64,000 nucleotides of DNA, from assembly GCF_019059575.1 (NCBI RefSeq), contig NW_024881669.1:744001-808000 (forward strand), given 5' to 3'. The position numbers were made by a program, and so were the translations under genes. This DNA comes from Amphibalanus amphitrite. Lineage: Eukaryota; Arthropoda; Thecostraca; Balanomorpha; Balanidae. Below are positions 60,930-64,000 of this stretch, piece by piece. The notes beneath the pieces were generated by a model. It saw only the letters and a list, made by a program, of their open reading frames with translations, was not told where the DNA came from and ran no database searches. The first letter of the stretch is position 1; each line of letters opens with the position of its first letter.

Positions 60930-62290
60930 CACAGTGATGCAAATGGGGCTCACGAGTGGCCATAAATACCGAAAAGGCCCAAATTTCAAGTTCACCTAAT
61001 TGAATAAATCGTAATACGGCCAGTCAGGCAAATGTTTGGGGTGTCTGAAAAACATGACTTTCATGTTGACGCCTCGTATATGATTGTCGGAAGTCGTGAC
61101 ATTTTCTATGTCGTAAAATGACTGTCAGATATTCGCAACTTCAAACGCCGCTAGCTCGCGTCCATTTCATACAAATGACAAAAATTATACATGGCAATGA
61201 TCCCCAAGTTCTGCTGCTTCTAACGCAGGGTCACAAAAAGCCGTATCTCTTTTGGTTTGGCGTTGATCTAACTATTTGTCATCATGTTGCAATCGCAGTT
61301 TTTTATATAAAAATATTTGCTTTCGTTTCACCTAGAGCAGTCTACACAGTGTGTGCCCGTTAGTGCACCATACCATAGCATTCCCAAATCATTTCTGAGC
61401 CGCACTGTGAAAGAATGAAGGCGCTAGCACAGGGCTGACCGGCGCTACTTAAGTTTTCGTCCGTTGCGGTCGGGTGCCGCGGCGCGGTGGGCAGCCCGGG
61501 CGGCCGCGCCGCGGGCGGGCGGCCTCAGCGGGGGTTCGTCGGTGCATCCCTCTGCTGTTCCTAAACGAAGTGTCCTATCGCCTCGCGACAAAAACCAATG
61601 GATTGCTCTTGACAAGATCTCGCGAGTGAACATATTACTTTTGACTTAAGGTCATTATTTGGCCTACTTATAGCAGTTCAAAGTAAAACGTCTGTCGAAA
61701 TTGCGATCCGCGGTGAAAGCAATCCGCCCCGACCGCGACACCCGACCGAGCCGGACAAAAACTTCAATAGCGCCGGTCTGCCCTGTGCTAGCGCCTTAAT
61801 TCTTTCACAGTGTAACTCAGAAATGGTTAGGGAATGACATGGTATGGTGCACTAACGGGCACACACTGTGTAAATTGCTGTAGGTGAAACGAAAGCAAAT
61901 ATTTCTTAGTAAAAAAAAACTGCGATTGCAACATGATGACAAATGATTAGATCACCGCCAAACCAAAAAAGATGCGGCTTTTTGTGACCCGGCATAAGAA
62001 GCAGCAGGCCTTAGGGATCATTGCCATGTATAATTTTTGTCATTTGTATGAAATGAACGCACGCTAGCGGCGTTTGAAGTTGCGAGTATCTGACAGTCAT
62101 TTTACGACATAGAAAATGTCACGACTTCTGACAAACATACACGAGGCCGGTTTTGACAAAAATATGAAAACTATGTGAATTCAGATGCGCCAAACATTTC
62201 TTTGGTTAGCCATATAGCGATTTACTCGGTTTGGTAAACTTGACTTTTTGGTATTTATGGCCACTCGTGAACCCCATTTGCATCACTGTG
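60930..62290. mobile_element. Foldback-type element with ~0.5-kb inverted arms and CACAGTG ends
   Basis: The arms (about 60930-61475 and 61735-62290) are reverse complements with small indels. The termini read CACAGTGATGCAAATGGGG on both inward strands. A spacer of about 260 bp, GC-rich at 61480-61540, separates them. A 3-bp ATG flanks both ends; no 5-bp duplication fits. CACAGTG resembles the start of Transib termini, but the short duplication also suits CACTA-type elements. There is no coding region. Confidence 0.75.
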
Positions 62291-62544
62291 ATGATGAGGC
62301 TTCCCGGGACCGAGCGGCTCCTGAACAAAATAGCTTACTTTCGTAGACAAAGACATGCGTTGTATTTGCCCCAAAGCGATAAATACATTTAAAATCCGCC
62401 CTACCATCCTTCCCCGCCCCGCCCCGCATCGCTCTGCAAAGACGTTGGCAAAATGTTAAACAATAAAAAGTTTACAGTATAGGTACTAATAGAAACGTAA
62501 ACATTTCCATGGACGTTAGGGATGTAAAATTTTTAAACGTTTAA

Positions 62545-63011
62545 AGGGACCCTCCCACCTTCAAAAAAGTTAATGAATTGGCATGAAAGTGATGTCGCTC
62601 GGTTCAGAAAGAGCAAAAATGAATATCTACCAAATTTCATCGAAAAATATTCACCGGTTTTCAAGATATTAGACTTTTACTTTTGTTTACTTTTTGGGAT
62701 CTCCGCTGTTCCTAGCGACTTTATTTGAAAGTGCGGCATTTGTTGCGCGCAAAGCAGCATATACCACCGCGTGCTGCCAAACGTTTTAGTAAAAGATTTA
62801 AAAATAGTTAGATCTCCGCTGACGTCACAAATTCTAAGGGGGCATACCAATGCATTAGCCCCTTAGAATCCGAAAACTGCAAGTTTGAAATTCTATATCT
62901 CCGAATTCAAGCATTTTTCGATGTTGTGAATGCCCAAACCGGTATTTTCAGGCCATGGCCACCAATTTGGCTATCTCAACTCAAAACTAATGTATAGGTG
63001 GGAGGGTCCCT
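62545..63011 (+). mobile_element. TTAA-flanked MITE, 467 bp
   Basis: Termini AGGGACCCTCCCACCT and AGGTGGGAGGGTCCCT are perfect inverted repeats next to TTAA at 62541-62544 and 63012-63015. The AGGG start differs from the CCCTCRCC start of families A and B, so it is a separate TTAA lineage (piggyBac- or Kolobok-like). Confidence 0.82.
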
Positions 63012-63605
63012 TTAAGTTGATAGTCGTTTGTCATCTTTATGCACGGCAATCGGTAACTTTCGCCCATGGCCCGTGGATATTAGCCGGTATAAACAGCATG
63101 GGTCTTCAGTGGGAAAAAAAACGCGACAAAAGCGCATAAACCAATGCTGCACGCATTTCATTCATTATTGTTTATCTAAGGGCTCCGAAGAGGCTTTGTA
63201 GTTAGTTGCTACAGAGCGTGCCCCGCTCTGTGCTGTTTTATCGGGCATTATACAATATACATATATGCTGGGCATGATGCCCATGACTCCATCATAGCAT
63301 ATTCATCAGATCCGCGACCCAATTACAATACCCGACTAATAGCGTGCATTTACGCCTCGGGGCGTATCGGTACTCCCCAGAAAGCGATTTACACCGGATA
63401 ATCCTCACCCAGTACACAGGGAGGAATGTTACTGTATGTGCTCAATTAATGGGGTCTTTACGATCACGCATGGAAGACGGAATCGGTAATTCGATCCTTT
63501 CCCAGCCACTCGTCAAACATAGGCGACCAGTAGCTGATGATTGCCGGAAAAGGAAACTGCCGGGGGCTGACATCCAATTCTAATTAAGGCAGCACTAGAA
63601 CAACA

Positions 63606-63695
63606 CCAACGTTTATTTAGGTATGCATGGAAAAACATGACCTTTTGTGACCAACGTTTATTTAGGTATGCATGGAAAAACATGACCTTTTGTGA
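63606..63695 (+). repeat. Perfect 45-bp tandem duplication
   Basis: Two identical 45-bp copies start at 63606 and 63651 (CCAACGTTTATTTAGGTATG …). The absence of differences suggests recent slippage or an assembly artefact. Confidence 0.93.
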
Positions 63696-63841
63696 CAGTC
63701 GCATTTCCGCAGCCTCCTTTTCTTCAAGTGCTTTGAGATGCTGTGCAGGAGGGGGCATACCTACTCCCCCCAAAAGTAAGGTAACCAATTTACTAAAAAC
63801 AACTCATCGGATTGGGCTTCCAATATGTATGCTTTGCGTAT

Positions 63842-64000
63842 ACAGATATAAACGCCACAAATGGTGGCAGAGCCGCGAATATGGCATCATCATGCTCGTG
63901 GTGGCCAGGCGCGTCGAATGGTATGCTTTTTGCTTGGGTCCGCTCACTTTAGGATGTTGACCTCAGGTCAAGGTCAGGTCAAAGCAACGCGAGTCACAAA
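63842..64000 (-). mobile_element. TTAA-type family B fragment running off the window
   Basis: GCAGAGCCGCGAATATGGCA … TCGAATGGTATGCTTTTTGC followed by GACCTCAGGTCAAGGTCAGG is the same order as 33670-33790. Several AGGTCA half-sites occur in the last 60 bases. Confidence 0.6.

Overview
This is a window of animal nuclear DNA. Two spliced protein genes are set in a very dense, nested field of transposons. The evidence for a metazoan is short introns with clean GT-AG sites, a mitochondrial uncoupling protein, an ankyrin/death-domain gene, a tRNA-derived SINE, and LINE, Ty3/gypsy, hAT-type and TTAA-type transposons. An arthropod, perhaps a crustacean, would fit, but the sequence alone does not fix the taxon. 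There is no sign of bacterial gene organisation.

Layout. At 0-15 kb there are degenerate tandem repeats and retroelement debris. One minus-strand LINE endonuclease domain (15181 to about 2780) is cut by three hAT-type insertions. The largest is 3476-14192, with 8-bp target duplication GTAGCTGA. It contains a 3x272-bp satellite, a small MITE and a decayed minus-strand Ty3/gypsy element whose second LTR is inverted. At 15-29 kb there are GC-rich unassigned patches, a 1-kb hAT element and TTAA-flanked (piggyBac-like) elements. Two of these sit head to head on one shared TTAA, forming a palindrome of about 2 kb. At 30-43.3 kb lies a plus-strand uncoupling-protein gene: 8 coding exons, 326 residues. 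Its 9.9-kb first intron holds a 7.6-kb composite hAT element (TSD CTACTGAA) carrying two further hAT insertions. At 45.5-58.9 kb lies a minus-strand gene with about ten ankyrin repeats, a C-terminal death domain and a final CAIL box. It resembles ANKDD1A; its first exon was not found. At 59-64 kb there are long inverted-repeat elements, a TTAA MITE and a 45-bp duplication.

The two genes converge, with their stop codons 2.2 kb apart, and nothing suggests they work together. The uncoupling protein is an inner-mitochondrial-membrane carrier. The ankyrin/death-domain protein is probably a cytosolic or membrane-tethered signalling adaptor.

Three patterns deserve most attention. (1) Several exon edges in both genes have been copied into local duplications or minisatellites, creating arrays of decoy splice donors or acceptors. 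(2) Several transposon families with different termini carry a G-tract/C-tract palindrome near an end, often with core CCATGG. (3) The TTAA elements are packed with AGGTCA-type half-sites, including overlapping pentamer runs, and lie around and inside the uncoupling-protein locus.
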